Source: Methylophaga muralis (GTDB lineage: Bacteria; Pseudomonadota; Gammaproteobacteria; Nitrosococcales; Methylophagaceae). Taken from it: 38,900 nucleotides of DNA. The stretch lies in assembly GCF_001720165.1 (NCBI RefSeq), contig NZ_MCRI01000023.1, positions 1-38,900 of the forward strand. Direction: 5' to 3'. Below the pieces are notes generated by a model. It was not told the origin of the DNA, made no database searches, and saw nothing but the letters and a program-made list of their open reading frames with translations. The position numbers and the translations under genes were made by a program. Each line of letters begins with the position of its first letter. Positions within the stretch are counted from its first letter, which is position 1. Shown here one piece after another: positions 10,588-20,078 of the stretch.

Positions 10588-12363
10588 ATGGATTTATTGC
10601 AACAGTTACGCGGTTATTGCAAGCAGTTTGCCTCATCGGCAACGTGGTTGATGATACCTATTTTACTGTTTGGATGCGCTGCAACTGCTCAGCAATCAGA
10701 CGAAAACAATTCTCTTGAAGCTGTTGAGCTAATTGATGGGGATACTGAAAAACCAGCGCAAACCGAGATGGATTTGCCGCTTACTCCGGAACTGGTTTAT
10801 TACATCCTGACCGCTGAAATCGCCGGACAACGAGGGCAACTCGATATTGCAGTCGATTTATACAATCAAGCGGCAGAATTAACCGATTCGCCCGAGTTGG
10901 CGGGGCGTTCCGCAAGAATTTCAACTTTTTCACGCGATCCACAACGAATTAACCGTGCCTTGACGCGCTGGCAGGAAGTTTCTCCAGGAGAAGCTGAAGT
11001 CTATGTAATGCGGGTGCCATTTTTGTTGATGGAAGATAACTATCCGGAAGTAGTTAAAAGCATGAACCGCGCCTTAGCGCTGGATCCGGAAAATAAAGAA
11101 AGATATTTAGAATCGCTGGCGGCCAATTTAAGTGAAAAAGGTGATCCGGAAAGAGGTTTGCAGACACTTCTGGAACTGGACCTTTATCAACAAGACGATC
11201 CTGACGCACGTTTTACCTACGCACGACTTGCCGCTTATTTTCAACGCTTTGAAGTGGCCGAAATTGCGGTGGATGGATTGCTTAAGGAATATCCGCGCAA
11301 TGAAGCTTATCTCGGTTTAAAAGCGGATCTGCTGCAAACATTTAATAAAAACGAAGAAGCTTTAAAACTTATCGCTAAAGCAGCCGAACAAGATGGTGCC
11401 AGTGAATCTCTACGCTTCACCTACGGAAAGCTGTTAGGAGAAAGTGGTCAATCAGATAAAGCAAAACGCATCTTTGAAGAACTGCATTTGGAAAACCCGG
11501 ATAACCCGGATGTTATTTTTGCACTGGGATTATTAGCTCTCGAACGGGAAGATGGGCCAACTGCTAAAACCTTTTTCAGTCAGCTGTTGCAGATGGGAGA
11601 TGCGGGAGGTCAAGCCAGTTACTTTATGGGGCTGGCCGAAGAAATGAATGACAATATCGATTCGGCGTTAGTGTGGTTTGCTTCGGTACCTGCCGACAGC
11701 CAGCGTTTTGAAATGGCACAAACCCGTTATATCAATTTACTCGCTAAACAAGGCGATATCGATAAAGCACGGCAGCATTTGAAATTATTGCGTCAGGAAC
11801 GTCCGCAACAGGCAATTGATTTTTATTTGTTTGAAGCTGCTTTTTTGCGCGATCAGGGGATGCCGGAAGAGTCGTTCAATGTATTGAGCGAGGCGTTGAT
11901 AAATCATCCAGGCAATATTGATTTGTTGTATAGCCGCGCGATGGTGGCCGAATCAATTGATAAACTGGATGTGCTGGAAAGCGATTTGCGCACTATTTTG
12001 AAAATTGATCCGAATAATTCACAGGCACTCAATGCCTTGGGATACACCTTGACCGATCGTACTGATCGTCACGACGAAGCATTGGAACTGATTAATAAAG
12101 CATTGGAATTACGTCCCAACGATCCTTATTACCTGGATAGTTTGGGGTGGGTTTATTACCGTTTAGGTGATTTGGAAAAAGCGGAATATTACCTGCGTGA
12201 AGCGGTTGCGATTCAAGCAGATGTAGAATTCCTGGCGCATCTTGGTGAAGTTCTCTGGGTGCAGAATAAAAAATCAGAGGCTAGAAAACACTGGGGCGAA
12301 GCATCTAAGCTTGATGCTGATAATAAAGTGCTTCAGGAGACCCTGCAGCGGCTGACTAAATGA
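10588..12363 (+). CDS. Tetratricopeptide-repeat lipoprotein
   Basis: The 591-residue protein has a hydrophobic N-terminal segment ending in a lipobox-like LFGC (Cys30), so it is probably a periplasmic lipoprotein. The rest is helical and rich in TPR units, clearest near the C-terminus (for example ALNALGYTLTDR and YYLDSLGWVYYRLGDLEKA), where consecutive 34-residue repeats can be read. TPR arrays are protein-binding scaffolds; no enzyme motif is visible. The same gene sits between hemA and lolB in Pseudomonas and relatives, which suggests an envelope role, but its function is not established. It overlaps lolB by 4 nt. Confidence 0.85.
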   Translation: MDLLQQLRGYCKQFASSATWLMIPILLFGCAATAQQSDENNSLEAVELIDGDTEKPAQTEMDLPLTPELVYYILTAEIAGQRGQLDIAVDLYNQAAELTDSPELAGRSARISTFSRDPQRINRALTRWQEVSPGEAEVYVMRVPFLLMEDNYPEVVKSMNRALALDPENKERYLESLAANLSEKGDPERGLQTLLELDLYQQDDPDARFTYARLAAYFQRFEVAEIAVDGLLKEYPRNEAYLGLKADLLQTFNKNEEALKLIAKAAEQDGASESLRFTYGKLLGESGQSDKAKRIFEELHLENPDNPDVIFALGLLALEREDGPTAKTFFSQLLQMGDAGGQASYFMGLAEEMNDNIDSALVWFASVPADSQRFEMAQTRYINLLAKQGDIDKARQHLKLLRQERPQQAIDFYLFEAAFLRDQGMPEESFNVLSEALINHPGNIDLLYSRAMVAESIDKLDVLESDLRTILKIDPNNSQALNALGYTLTDRTDRHDEALELINKALELRPNDPYYLDSLGWVYYRLGDLEKAEYYLREAVAIQADVEFLAHLGEVLWVQNKKSEARKHWGEASKLDADNKVLQETLQRLTK

Positions 12364-12959
12364 AACAACTGCTCATCATTATGGCGGTCATGTTGATGAC
12401 CGCCTGTACCCCTTTCTGGCAAACCAAACCAATCGCTCCTACGGAAGTTATGTGGGAAAACCGCCAGGCTTCATTAAGGCAAATGAACGATTGGTCATTT
12501 CGTGGTCGTACCGTTATCCGGCAGGACAAAGAAGGCTGGAATGTTGGCGTAACCTGGCAGCAGCAACAAGACGACTTCAATATACGTTTGTTTGGTCCTT
12601 TTTCGCAGGGTGCCGTTGAATTAAAAGGTGATGATGTATTGGTCACCATGACCTTTTCCGATGGCGAAAGCTATTCTGCGGAGACACCCGAACAGCTTTT
12701 GGCCGAAGTCTTAGGTTGGTTATTACCGGTAAGTGCTTTGCGAGATTGGGTGAGAGGTTTGCCGCATGAGGCAATCAAAATCGATGAAAAAACACTGGAT
12801 GAAAAAGGTCGCCTGGCAACACTTTCTCAAGCTGGATGGCAAGTGGAATTTGTCGATTATGTGCCGTTAGAGGGCAATGACATTCCAGCCAAAATTTTTA
12901 TTGAACATCCGCAATTAAGTATTCGCCTAGTAATGAATGGTTGGAAAGTTGGTAAATGA
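12360..12959 (+). CDS. lolB: Outer-membrane lipoprotein receptor LolB
   Basis: LolB receives lipoproteins from the carrier LolA and inserts them in the outer membrane; it is itself a lipoprotein. The 199-residue product has a short signal peptide ending MTAC (Cys16), followed by a LolB-type domain (WSFRGRTVIR near residue 45, LPVSALRDWVRG near residue 125). Position also supports the call: start and stop each overlap a neighbour by 4 nt (ATGA at 12360 and at 12956), in the widespread lolB-ispE-prs order. Sequence conservation in LolB is low, so the context adds much of the confidence. Confidence 0.9.
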   Translation: MKQLLIIMAVMLMTACTPFWQTKPIAPTEVMWENRQASLRQMNDWSFRGRTVIRQDKEGWNVGVTWQQQQDDFNIRLFGPFSQGAVELKGDDVLVTMTFSDGESYSAETPEQLLAEVLGWLLPVSALRDWVRGLPHEAIKIDEKTLDEKGRLATLSQAGWQVEFVDYVPLEGNDIPAKIFIEHPQLSIRLVMNGWKVGK

Positions 12960-13825
12960 TTGAATGGTGGCCTGCTCCGGCAAAAATCAATTTGTTTCTG
13001 CACATCACTGGCCGCCGAGCAGATGGCTATCACGAACTGCAAACAGCCTTTCAGTTTCTGGAGCATGGCGACAAGCTGAAATTTACCATTACAGAAACCC
13101 CAGAAATTATTCTGCAAACGCAACTGACCGATGTCGCTGCCGACGATAATCTGATTGTTCGAGCCGCTAAACTTTTACAAACAACAGCTAAAGTCACTTT
13201 AGGCGTCGCTATTCAACTCTACAAAAAACTACCTATGGGTGGCGGTCTGGGAGGCGGTAGTTCAGACGCTGCAACTACTCTGGTTGCGCTGAATAAGCTC
13301 TGGCAATGTGATTTAACCGAAGATCAGTTGGCAACATTAGGATTACAGTTAGGCGCAGATGTACCGGTTTTTGTCCGGGGACACGCTGCTTGGGCAGAAG
13401 GGGTTGGTGAAATATTTACTGAGATTGATCCACCAGAACCATGGTATTTAGTTATTTTTCCAGACTGTGCTGTCTCTACTGCAGAAATATTTTCCGCAAC
13501 AGAATTGACACGTGATTGTGAACCAATCACAATAGCGGGCTTCCTTGCGGGGGAAGGCAGTAACATTTGCGAATCGGTGGTGAAAAAGTTACATCCACCA
13601 GTTGCACAAGCACTGACTTGGTTGGCACAATATGCAGCCATTCCACGTATGACCGGAACGGGTTCTTGTGTTTTTGCCCGCTTTAATTCAGCCGATGAGG
13701 CTGAAAATGTTTTACAAAATGTGCCGGAACATTGGCATGCTTTTACTGCCAAAGGGTGCAACGAATCACCGTTGAGTCTTTGTGCAAAAGACTTCGATAG
13801 AAGTCTGAATGTAACTGCAAATTGA
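12956..13825 (+). CDS. ispE: 4-diphosphocytidyl-2-C-methyl-D-erythritol kinase
   Basis: IspE phosphorylates CDP-methylerythritol in the non-mevalonate pathway to isoprenoid precursors. This 289-residue GHMP kinase opens with PAPAKINLFLHITGRRADGY, the typical IspE N-terminus. It carries the glycine-rich ATP loop LPMGGGLGGGSSDAA (about residues 92-106) and a C-terminal MTGTGSCVFA motif. The start overlaps the lolB stop. tRNA-Gln and prs follow on the same strand with no evident terminator, so they may share a transcript. Confidence 0.96.
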   Translation: MIEWWPAPAKINLFLHITGRRADGYHELQTAFQFLEHGDKLKFTITETPEIILQTQLTDVAADDNLIVRAAKLLQTTAKVTLGVAIQLYKKLPMGGGLGGGSSDAATTLVALNKLWQCDLTEDQLATLGLQLGADVPVFVRGHAAWAEGVGEIFTEIDPPEPWYLVIFPDCAVSTAEIFSATELTRDCEPITIAGFLAGEGSNICESVVKKLHPPVAQALTWLAQYAAIPRMTGTGSCVFARFNSADEAENVLQNVPEHWHAFTAKGCNESPLSLCAKDFDRSLNVTAN

Positions 13826-13845
13826 TAGAGTTGTGTAATAACAGT

Positions 13846-13920
13846 TGGGGTATCGCCAAGCGGTAAGGCAACGGGTTTTGATCCCGTCATTCCCAGGTTC
13901 GAATCCTGGTACCCCAGCCA
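13846..13920 (+). tRNA. tRNA-Gln (anticodon UUG)
   Basis: The sequence folds as a 75-nt class I tRNA with acceptor TGGGGTA/TACCCCA, discriminator G and an encoded CCA. The anticodon stem ACGGG/CCCGT encloses TTTTGAT, giving UUG. It lies between ispE and prs, the position of a tRNA-Gln in Pseudomonas-type genomes. Confidence 0.97.
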
Positions 13921-14009
13921 CTCTTTTTGTTTATTGAACGAACTCGGCATCTCTCATAGTGACTCAAAACCGACTCCTCCAGTTACATCAGCGTACCGCA
14001 GACGACAAT

Positions 14010-14945
14010 ATGATGGTCTTCACCGGTAATGCTAATCGTAAACTGTCAGAAAGTATCGCCAATTTCCTGAATATCAGCTTGGGTAAAGCCACTGTTGAGA
14101 AATTCAGTGATGGCGAGATCATGGTGGAAATTCTTGATAATGTTCGCGGTAAAGACGTGTTTATCGTCCAGCCGACCTGCATGCCCACCAATGATAACTT
14201 GATGGAACTCATGGTCATGACCGACGCTATCCGTCGGGCCTCTGCCAAACGAATTACGCTAGTTGTTCCTTATTTCGGTTATTCCCGTCAAGATCGTCGT
14301 CCCCGTTCAGCCCGTGTTGCTATTACCGCTAAAGTTGTCGCAAATATGCTGACTGGTGTGGGTGCTGATCGTGTTTTAACAGTTGATTTACACGCGGATC
14401 AAATCCAGGGCTTTTTTGATTGTCCTGTTGATAATGTTTACGCCTCGCCGGTATTACTGGGTGATATCTGGAAGCACAAATATGAAGATTTAGTCGTCGT
14501 CTCACCAGATGTTGGTGGTGTAGTGCGTGCACGTGCACTGGCCAAACATCTTGATGTTGAGCTGGCGATTATTGATAAGCGTCGTCCACGCGCCAATGTG
14601 GCAAAAGTAATGAATATCATCGGCGATGTAGATGGCCGTACCTGTGTGATGGTCGATGATATGGTCGATACTGCCGGCACATTATGTGCTGCGGCAGCCG
14701 CCTTAAAAGAACATGGTGCGACGAATGTAGTTGCTTACTGTACCCATCCGGTATTGTCGGGTGCAGCCGTTGCCAATATTAATAAGTCTTTATTAAACGA
14801 ATTAGTTGTTACTGACACCATTCCATTGCAGCCCGATGCGGCGGCATGTGACAAAATCCGCGTGCTAAGCATTGCAGAAATGCTCGCAGAAGCGATGTAC
14901 CGAATTAGTAACGAAGAGTCAGTTAGCTCTTTGTATATGGATTAA
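14010..14945 (+). CDS. prs: Ribose-phosphate pyrophosphokinase (PRPP synthetase)
   Basis: Prs makes 5-phosphoribosyl-1-diphosphate from ribose 5-phosphate and ATP, feeding nucleotide, histidine, tryptophan and NAD synthesis. Visible are the catalytic region [28 protein letters not shown] and the PRPP-binding loop [14 protein letters not shown] place the start at 14010 because [12 protein letters not shown] aligns with the normal N-terminus of the family. A GTG at 13959 would add 17 residues with no family counterpart, but neither start has a convincing ribosome site. The gene provides substrate for PurD's pathway, encoded 9 kb away. Confidence 0.94.
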   Translation: MMVFTGNANRKLSESIANFLNISLGKATVEKFSDGEIMVEILDNVRGKDVFIVQPTCMPTNDNLMELMVMTDAIRRASAKRITLVVPYFGYSRQDRRPRSARVAITAKVVANMLTGVGADRVLTVDLHADQIQGFFDCPVDNVYASPVLLGDIWKHKYEDLVVVSPDVGGVVRARALAKHLDVELAIIDKRRPRANVAKVMNIIGDVDGRTCVMVDDMVDTAGTLCAAAAALKEHGATNVVAYCTHPVLSGAAVANINKSLLNELVVTDTIPLQPDAAACDKIRVLSIAEMLAEAMYRISNEESVSSLYMD

Positions 14946-15044
14946 CCAAAGGTTTTATATTTTTGGTTGTATGTGCTGAACCTGGTCGCGGGGGAGGCGA
15001 AAAGCCGTAAAACGGCATATTTAACGGACCTTAGTCCGTTTTTT
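14944..15044 (+). promoter_or_regulatory. Structured prs-rplY intergenic leader with three hairpins
   Basis: Three successive inverted repeats fill the gap before rplY: a 7-bp stem at 14944-14950/14962-14968, a 5-bp GCCGT/ACGGC stem at 15005-15009/15013-15017, and a 7-bp AACGGAC/GTCCGTT stem with 4-nt loop at 15024-15030/15035-15041 that runs into a short T-tract. The last could be a weak terminator of prs. The whole could also be an autoregulatory leader, since ribosomal-protein leaders upstream of L25 have been proposed in gammaproteobacteria. Confidence 0.4.
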
Positions 15045-15060
15045 AGTCTTGGAGAAAAAG

Positions 15061-15729
15061 ATGGAAAATTTATTTGAAGTACATGCTGAAGCACGTACAG
15101 ACGAGGGGAAAGGTGCGAGCCGCCGCCTACGTCGTTCGGGCAAAGTACCAGCAGTAGTATATGGCGCTGAAAAAGAACCTGTTTCAGTCTCTGTCAATCA
15201 CAACCAGTTCATCCGTCACCTGGCAGAAGAAGCGTTTTATGCGCATATTCTGACATTGGTTATTGATGGCAAGAAAAATCAGGTTGTATTGAAAGATCTG
15301 CAACGTCACCCAGCCAACGACAACAAAATCATTCATGCTGATTTCCTGCGTGTTGATGCCAACCATGCAATGACAATGACAATTCCATTGCATTTTCTTA
15401 ATGAAGAAAAAGCGGTTGGTGTTAAAGCCGGTGGTTTGGTTTCGCACCTGATGACCGAGGTTGAAATCTCTTGCTTGCCTAAAGATCTGCCTGAATTTAT
15501 TGAAGTTGATGTGGCAAAACTGGCTATGGACGAAGCAATCCATTTGTCTGAACTGAAATTGCCTAAAGGCGTTACCTTAACAGCCTTGACTCACACTCAG
15601 GACGAGCATTTGGAAGAAGGTGAACGTTCTTCTTACGATCAAGCGGTTGTCAGCATTCATGAGCCACGTGTAGCTAAAGTGGATCTTGAAGATGATACCG
15701 AAGCTGATGAGGACGCGACTGAAGAGTAA
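15061..15729 (+). CDS. rplY: 50S ribosomal protein L25 (CTC form)
   Basis: L25 binds 5S rRNA. The 222-residue product is the long CTC form, with an N-terminal 5S-binding domain (RRLRRSGKVPAVVYG near residues 21-35), a C-terminal domain shared with general stress protein CTC, and an acidic tail (EDDTEADEDATEE). ATG 15061 has GGAG at 15051-15054; the upstream in-frame TTG (15049) overlaps the ribosome site and is unlikely. The gene follows prs and is 20 nt before pth, the usual gammaproteobacterial order. Confidence 0.95.
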   Translation: MENLFEVHAEARTDEGKGASRRLRRSGKVPAVVYGAEKEPVSVSVNHNQFIRHLAEEAFYAHILTLVIDGKKNQVVLKDLQRHPANDNKIIHADFLRVDANHAMTMTIPLHFLNEEKAVGVKAGGLVSHLMTEVEISCLPKDLPEFIEVDVAKLAMDEAIHLSELKLPKGVTLTALTHTQDEHLEEGERSSYDQAVVSIHEPRVAKVDLEDDTEADEDATEE

Positions 15730-15749
15730 TTCAGTCGTCGGGAACCGTT

Positions 15750-16322
15750 ATGACAAACTGGATTATCGCCGGTCTGGGCAATCCCGGTTCTCAGTATGAA
15801 CAAACCCGTCATAATGTCGGGTTTTGGTGGTTGGATCAGTTGGCTAATGATTTGAGGCTAGGTTTTAAAACCGAGTCACGCTTTCATGGCCAACTGATTC
15901 AATACACAACCCTAGAACATAAAATCTGGTTAGTTAAACCACTCACCTTTATGAATCGCAGCGGACAATCTGTTGCGGCACTGGCCAATTTTTACAAAGT
16001 CCCTCCAGAAAATATTCTTGTCATTCATGACGAATTGGATTTACCTGCAGGTACGGTCCGTTTAAAACGTGGTGGCGGCCATGGTGGTCACAATGGTTTG
16101 CGTGACATCATCAGCCAACTAGGCAGTAAAGAATTTTTACGTTGCCGGATCGGCATTGATCATCCCGGTAACAGCAAGCAAGTGGCAGATTACGTGTTGA
16201 GTAAACCCTCAGCAACGGATCGAGAGAATATCCTGACAAGTATTGATAATAGCCTACGGGTTTTACCAGAAGTACTCAGTGATAACCTCGACAAAGCCAT
16301 GAACTGGCTGCATTCACAGTAA
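15750..16322 (+). CDS. pth: Peptidyl-tRNA hydrolase
   Basis: Pth cleaves peptidyl-tRNA dropped from stalled ribosomes and recycles the tRNA; it is normally essential. The 190-residue protein shows the signature GLGNPGSQYEQTRHNVGF with the catalytic histidine at residue 21, followed by KPLTFMNRSGQSV, VIHDELDLPAG and the glycine-rich GGGHGGHNGLRD loop. It follows rplY by 20 nt and precedes ychF by about 100 nt, as in most gammaproteobacteria. Confidence 0.97.
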   Translation: MTNWIIAGLGNPGSQYEQTRHNVGFWWLDQLANDLRLGFKTESRFHGQLIQYTTLEHKIWLVKPLTFMNRSGQSVAALANFYKVPPENILVIHDELDLPAGTVRLKRGGGHGGHNGLRDIISQLGSKEFLRCRIGIDHPGNSKQVADYVLSKPSATDRENILTSIDNSLRVLPEVLSDNLDKAMNWLHSQ

Positions 16323-16425
16323 TACATGTTTAATTTCACGCTCGGCAGATAACTTTGACGTCTCGGTTCGACGCGAGTTAAAAGTAGTTAAGTCGTTCTA
16401 TATAAATGAACCCTAAGGATTTTTC

Positions 16426-17517
16426 ATGGGATTTAAATGCGGTATCGTCGGTTTACCTAATGTAGGCAAATCCACTTTATTTAATGCGCTGACACAAGCG
16501 GGAATCGAAGCGCAAAACTACCCGTTTTGCACAATCGAGCCCAATGTTGGCATTGTGCCGGTGCCTGATCCACGAATGGATAAACTGGCGGCCATTGTGA
16601 AACCGCAGCGCGTTTTACCGACCACGATGGAATTTGTCGATATTGCTGGACTGGTAGCAGGTGCTTCCAAAGGTGAAGGCTTAGGTAATAAGTTTTTGGC
16701 CAATATTCGTGAAACCGATGCTATTGCTCATGTTGTTCGCTGTTTTGAAGATGAAAATGTCGTTCATGTGGCGGGCAAAGTATCACCGGTAGATGATATT
16801 GAAGTTATCAATACTGAATTGGCGTTATCGGATCTCGAATCCGTCGAAAAAGCTATTACCAAAACCACAAAAGATGCCAAAGGCGGTGATAAAACTGCCA
16901 AGGCACGTCTGGATTTATTAATACAGATTCGTGAACATTTAGATCAAGGTTTACCGGTTCGGGCAATGAATCTGGATGATGATCAATTGGGATTATTGAC
17001 CGGTTTGCATTTACTGACCATCAAGCCCACGATGTATATTGCCAATGTGGCTGAAGATGGTTTTGAAAATAATCCAGCTTTAGATGCCGTAACCAATTTA
17101 GCAGAAAAAGAAAATGCCATTGTGGTGGCTATTTGTGCAGCCATCGAATCGGAAATAGCTGATCTGGCTGATGAAGATAAAGCCGAGTTTCTTGAGGAAC
17201 TTGGTCAGGAAGAACCGGGTCTGAATCGGGTGATCCGTAGCGGTTATCAGTTATTAGGTCTGCATACCTATTTTACCGCCGGAGTTAAGGAAGTTCGTGC
17301 CTGGACGGTAGAAGTCGGCGCGACAGCTCCTGAAGGAGCTGGTGTTATTCATACCGATTTTCAGAAAGGCTTTATCCGCGCTGAAGTTATTGGTTATGAA
17401 GATTTTGTTCAGTATAACGGTGAGCAAGGCGCAAAAGATGCCGGTAAATGGCGTTTGGAAGGTAAAGAATATGTCATCAAAGACGGTGATGTAATGCATT
17501 TCCGATTTAACGTTTAA
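16426..17517 (+). CDS. ychF: Redox-regulated ATPase YchF (OBG family)
   Basis: YchF is a universally conserved OBG-type P-loop protein that binds ribosomes and prefers ATP to GTP; it is linked to translation and oxidative-stress control. The 363-residue product has the G1 loop GLPNVGKST at residues 8-16, the G3-like DIAGLV motif, a non-canonical G4 region (ANVAED), and the C-terminal TGS domain ending [19 protein letters not shown] precedes the ATG at 16426. It ends the conserved translation-linked block that starts at prs. Confidence 0.96.
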   Translation: MGFKCGIVGLPNVGKSTLFNALTQAGIEAQNYPFCTIEPNVGIVPVPDPRMDKLAAIVKPQRVLPTTMEFVDIAGLVAGASKGEGLGNKFLANIRETDAIAHVVRCFEDENVVHVAGKVSPVDDIEVINTELALSDLESVEKAITKTTKDAKGGDKTAKARLDLLIQIREHLDQGLPVRAMNLDDDQLGLLTGLHLLTIKPTMYIANVAEDGFENNPALDAVTNLAEKENAIVVAICAAIESEIADLADEDKAEFLEELGQEEPGLNRVIRSGYQLLGLHTYFTAGVKEVRAWTVEVGATAPEGAGVIHTDFQKGFIRAEVIGYEDFVQYNGEQGAKDAGKWRLEGKEYVIKDGDVMHFRFNV

Positions 17518-17578
17518 TCCAACATACTGTCTTCGTCATATATGTTTGTCGAGGCGCTCTGAATCTTAAGGAATAATC

Positions 17579-18643
17579 ATGAATAAATGGTTTGTCGGTG
17601 CGTTGTTGGCACCTTGTATGATGAGTGTGGCGTATGCGGATCAGACAATGGATTCATGCATGCTGTCTAAAATGGCCACCTCTGATGAGAGTGTGACAGT
17701 GGGCAATATTCGTGAACTTTGTACTGCAGAAATTGCGGCGCAAAAGCCAAGTGAAGTTGCACCGGTATTGCTCTCTGATATTCCTGAAGATCAGCAGCCA
17801 AGTATTTCCGTTGTAGATGACAGTACAACTATTCAAACAGCAGATGGGTCGGCTTTGTCCCGTCGACTGCTGTTGGAAAAAACGCAATCAAACAATCCAT
17901 TTGCATTCTTACCGCATCGCCCGAATTACTTTATTTTCAGCAATAATCTTGGTTCGGCCAACGAAGCACCTTTTGATGCTGCCGATCCTGATCGTGATTA
18001 TGATTTTCAACCCTGGGAAAGCAAATTTCAGATCAGCTTAAAACTACCAGTGGTTCGAGGATTGTTTGATGGTCGTGCAGACGCATTTATTGCCTACACC
18101 AACCGTTCTTTCTGGCAAATGTTTAACAGTGACAGCTCAGCCGCATTTCGTGATTCCAATCATGAACCGGAGGCTTGGCTGTCTTTTGCTAACGACACAG
18201 AACTGTTCGGTTTCAAAAACTCATTGATTAATGTGGGTATCAATCATCAATCTAACGGTCAGAGTGGTGAACTTTCACGTAGCTGGAATCGCGTGTTTGC
18301 CGAGTTTGTTGTCGAAAAAGGAGATTTCTATTTCTCCGCGCGTCCTTGGTATCGGGTTCCTGAACGCAGCAGTTCAGATGACAATCCCGATATTGAAAAA
18401 TATCTGGGCAACTTCGATTTCACTTCTGTTTACAAATATGGCGATCATAGTTTTGACCTTATGATACGCAATAACCTGCGTGGCGATAATAAAGGTGCGA
18501 CTCAGCTTGGCTGGAGTTTTCCTTTGTATAAAAACTTCCGGGGTTATGTGCAATGGTTTAATGGTTATGGTGAGAGTTTAATTGACTACGACCATCGCAC
18601 AAATAGTGTCGGTTTTGGTATCCAGTTCAGTGACTGGTTGTAA
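17579..18643 (+). CDS. pldA: Outer-membrane phospholipase A
   Basis: OMPLA is an outer-membrane beta-barrel that hydrolyses phospholipids reaching the outer leaflet, restoring lipid asymmetry. The 354-residue protein has a signal peptide ending AYA (residue 20), then an 80-90 residue periplasmic extension, then the barrel. The catalytic triad is intact: His223 and Ser225 in NHQSNGQSG, and Asn237 in SRSWNR, with the same 2- and 12-residue spacings as the E. coli enzyme. The final residue pattern (VGFGIQFSDWL) fits a terminal beta-strand. AAGGA precedes the ATG. Confidence 0.95.
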   Translation: MNKWFVGALLAPCMMSVAYADQTMDSCMLSKMATSDESVTVGNIRELCTAEIAAQKPSEVAPVLLSDIPEDQQPSISVVDDSTTIQTADGSALSRRLLLEKTQSNNPFAFLPHRPNYFIFSNNLGSANEAPFDAADPDRDYDFQPWESKFQISLKLPVVRGLFDGRADAFIAYTNRSFWQMFNSDSSAAFRDSNHEPEAWLSFANDTELFGFKNSLINVGINHQSNGQSGELSRSWNRVFAEFVVEKGDFYFSARPWYRVPERSSSDDNPDIEKYLGNFDFTSVYKYGDHSFDLMIRNNLRGDNKGATQLGWSFPLYKNFRGYVQWFNGYGESLIDYDHRTNSVGFGIQFSDWL

Positions 18644-18659
18644 CGCTATCGCTAAATTG

Positions 18660-18688
18660 TTGATATTTACGGCCCAGACAAGTAAAAT
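18660..18688 (+). promoter_or_regulatory. sigma70 promoter of tRNA-Met
   Basis: TTGATA (18660-18665) and TAAAAT (18683-18688), each 5 of 6 to consensus, are separated by exactly 17 bp. A GC-rich discriminator follows, and the predicted start lies about 6 nt before the tRNA. Confidence 0.7.
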
Positions 18689-18700
18689 GCTCGGCTTCGT

Positions 18701-18777
18701 GGCTACATAGCTCAGTTGGTTAGAGCACATCACTCATAATGATGGGGTCCCTAGTTCGAATCTAGGTGTAGCCACCA
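18701..18777 (+). tRNA. tRNA-Met, elongator (anticodon CAU)
   Basis: The 77-nt cloverleaf has acceptor GGCTACA/TGTAGCC with A discriminator and encoded CCA. The anticodon stem CATCA/TGATG encloses CTCATAA, giving CAU. The paired first acceptor base and overall sequence match elongator rather than initiator tRNA-Met. Confidence 0.97.
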
Positions 18778-18784
18778 CAAATTC

Positions 18785-18810
18785 AAAAACCTGCTCCGGC
18801 AGGTTTTTTT
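18785..18810 (+). terminator. Intrinsic terminator of tRNA-Met
   Basis: A run of A, the arm ACCTGC, the loop TCCG and the arm GCAGGT are followed by seven or more T (to 18810). The hairpin starts about 8 nt after the tRNA's CCA. Confidence 0.9.
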
Positions 18811-19002
18811 ATGTCTGTAATATTTCATCTGAACATTTACCCCTAAAAATTTCCTGATCGATTGTCAGGGTAGAGCTTATCTCAATAATGACTTCCTGAA
18901 ATAAATAGGGAAGATCACCTCAATTATAGCTCGGTAGAAACTTTGAAAATTACTACCTAGTCTGCTTTTGGTTCACCTAACTTATCATTCTGGAGTTAAT
19001 TC

Positions 19003-19386
19003 ATGTCCACTAAGCCGGTCTATGCCGTATTACTCAGTTCTCTTGTCGGGATATTTTTTACCATCAATAGTTTAGCGATAGCTGGGGATGATGATGGTAG
19101 TCAATATGTTGAGTTTTATGAGGAGTCAGATGAGGACTGTGAAAAGAAAGGTGGCGCTAGAATATTTGTTAAAAACAATCATGCAGAGCAAATCCTGGAT
19201 TTGCATTTAGATCGCTATTTTTATGATGTGCGGCAGGGGGGGCGTTCGATGTTCCCTTTAAAACCTTCTACTTCGCAAGCCTTGGGGTGTAGCCGAGTGT
19301 TTGACGCTGAGCAGCGATGGGAATTGGTTTCAGCAACGTTTATCAGTGAAGTGGCGGTTAAAGAGCGTTACGGAGATTTTGAATAG
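19003..19386 (+). CDS. Small exported protein of unknown function
   Basis: The 127-residue product has an N-terminal signal peptide (hydrophobic stretch about residues 8-26, likely cleavage near SLAIA-GDD). The mature part is about 100 residues, acidic at its N-terminus, with two cysteines (in DEDCEKK and ALGCSRV) that could form a disulfide. I recognise no family. GGAG lies suitably before the ATG. It follows a ~190-bp stretch after the tRNA-Met terminator in which I see no gene, and it is the first of three same-strand exported-protein genes (19003-20513). Confidence 0.65.
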   Translation: MSTKPVYAVLLSSLVGIFFTINSLAIAGDDDGSQYVEFYEESDEDCEKKGGARIFVKNNHAEQILDLHLDRYFYDVRQGGRSMFPLKPSTSQALGCSRVFDAEQRWELVSATFISEVAVKERYGDFE

Positions 19387-19466
19387 TCAGTGAGTCATTA
19401 AAAACAAATCAGTCTGAGTTGTGATTGAACACTTTTAAAACTGTGATTGGCAAACGGAGCATACAA

Positions 19467-20030
19467 ATGACCATATCAGCTTATTTGGCAAGCATTAGAC
19501 GATGGTTGTTTATCATGTCTGGCTGCATAACTATCGTGGTTTTAACTGGCTGTGAAGATGATACACCACAACAGTCTCTTGAGTTTGAAGAACAACAGCC
19601 TTCTTATGCCATTGTTAAGCCGGTCCCACAGAATTTACAGGGTGGAATGCCCACAGCAAAACCAGCAGAAATGTTGTCTGTTGCAGATCCAACACCTCCT
19701 GAACAATGGTTATTAACGCTTTATCTGGGCAAACCGGATGCAGATGAAACGCGAGATATAGGTTATTACCAGAAGCTGTTGTCATCTATTAAATCACATG
19801 TGCATGAGCAGCCTCGTGTCATTGCCAACCGCACAGTACAGACGACCCGGCAATTACAGGAAATGGGTATTGAAGCTGATGAAGATCAGCTTCTACAGGA
19901 TTTTGCGGACCAATTGAAAACGACGACGGGACGTTATGTTTACGGAGAGTTGTGCGCTAATTATAGTAATTTGAGACAACAGCAATTAAGCCACCAACAG
20001 GCAATGCAGGATCTCTTGGAGTCACTCTAA
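19467..20030 (+). CDS. Putative lipoprotein of unknown function
   Basis: The 187-residue product has a signal segment ending in the lipobox LTGC (Cys29), followed by acidic residues (EDD), so it should be a lipoprotein. The C-terminal half is predicted helical and Gln-rich. The frame is open upstream to a TTG at 19425, but the ATG at 19467 has GGAG before it and starts the signal peptide cleanly. No family was recognised. The order and spacing with its neighbours suggest one transcription unit of envelope proteins. Confidence 0.65.
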   Translation: MTISAYLASIRRWLFIMSGCITIVVLTGCEDDTPQQSLEFEEQQPSYAIVKPVPQNLQGGMPTAKPAEMLSVADPTPPEQWLLTLYLGKPDADETRDIGYYQKLLSSIKSHVHEQPRVIANRTVQTTRQLQEMGIEADEDQLLQDFADQLKTTTGRYVYGELCANYSNLRQQQLSHQQAMQDLLESL

Positions 20031-20078
20031 TCTATCTTTTTCAATCGCAAGTATTGCGTCACCACTGGAGTCTTAGAC

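Noticed and set aside
13324..13950. 208-residue open frame on the minus strand opposite ispE and tRNA-Gln
   Set aside because: It is antisense to a clear ispE and runs through a tRNA gene; no family resemblance or ribosome site.
13959..14009. GTG start of prs 17 codons upstream
   Set aside because: The extra residues do not match the family and no ribosome site is seen; kept only as an alternative.
15184..15543. 119-residue minus-strand open frame inside rplY
   Set aside because: Fully contained within rplY and antisense to it, with no independent support.
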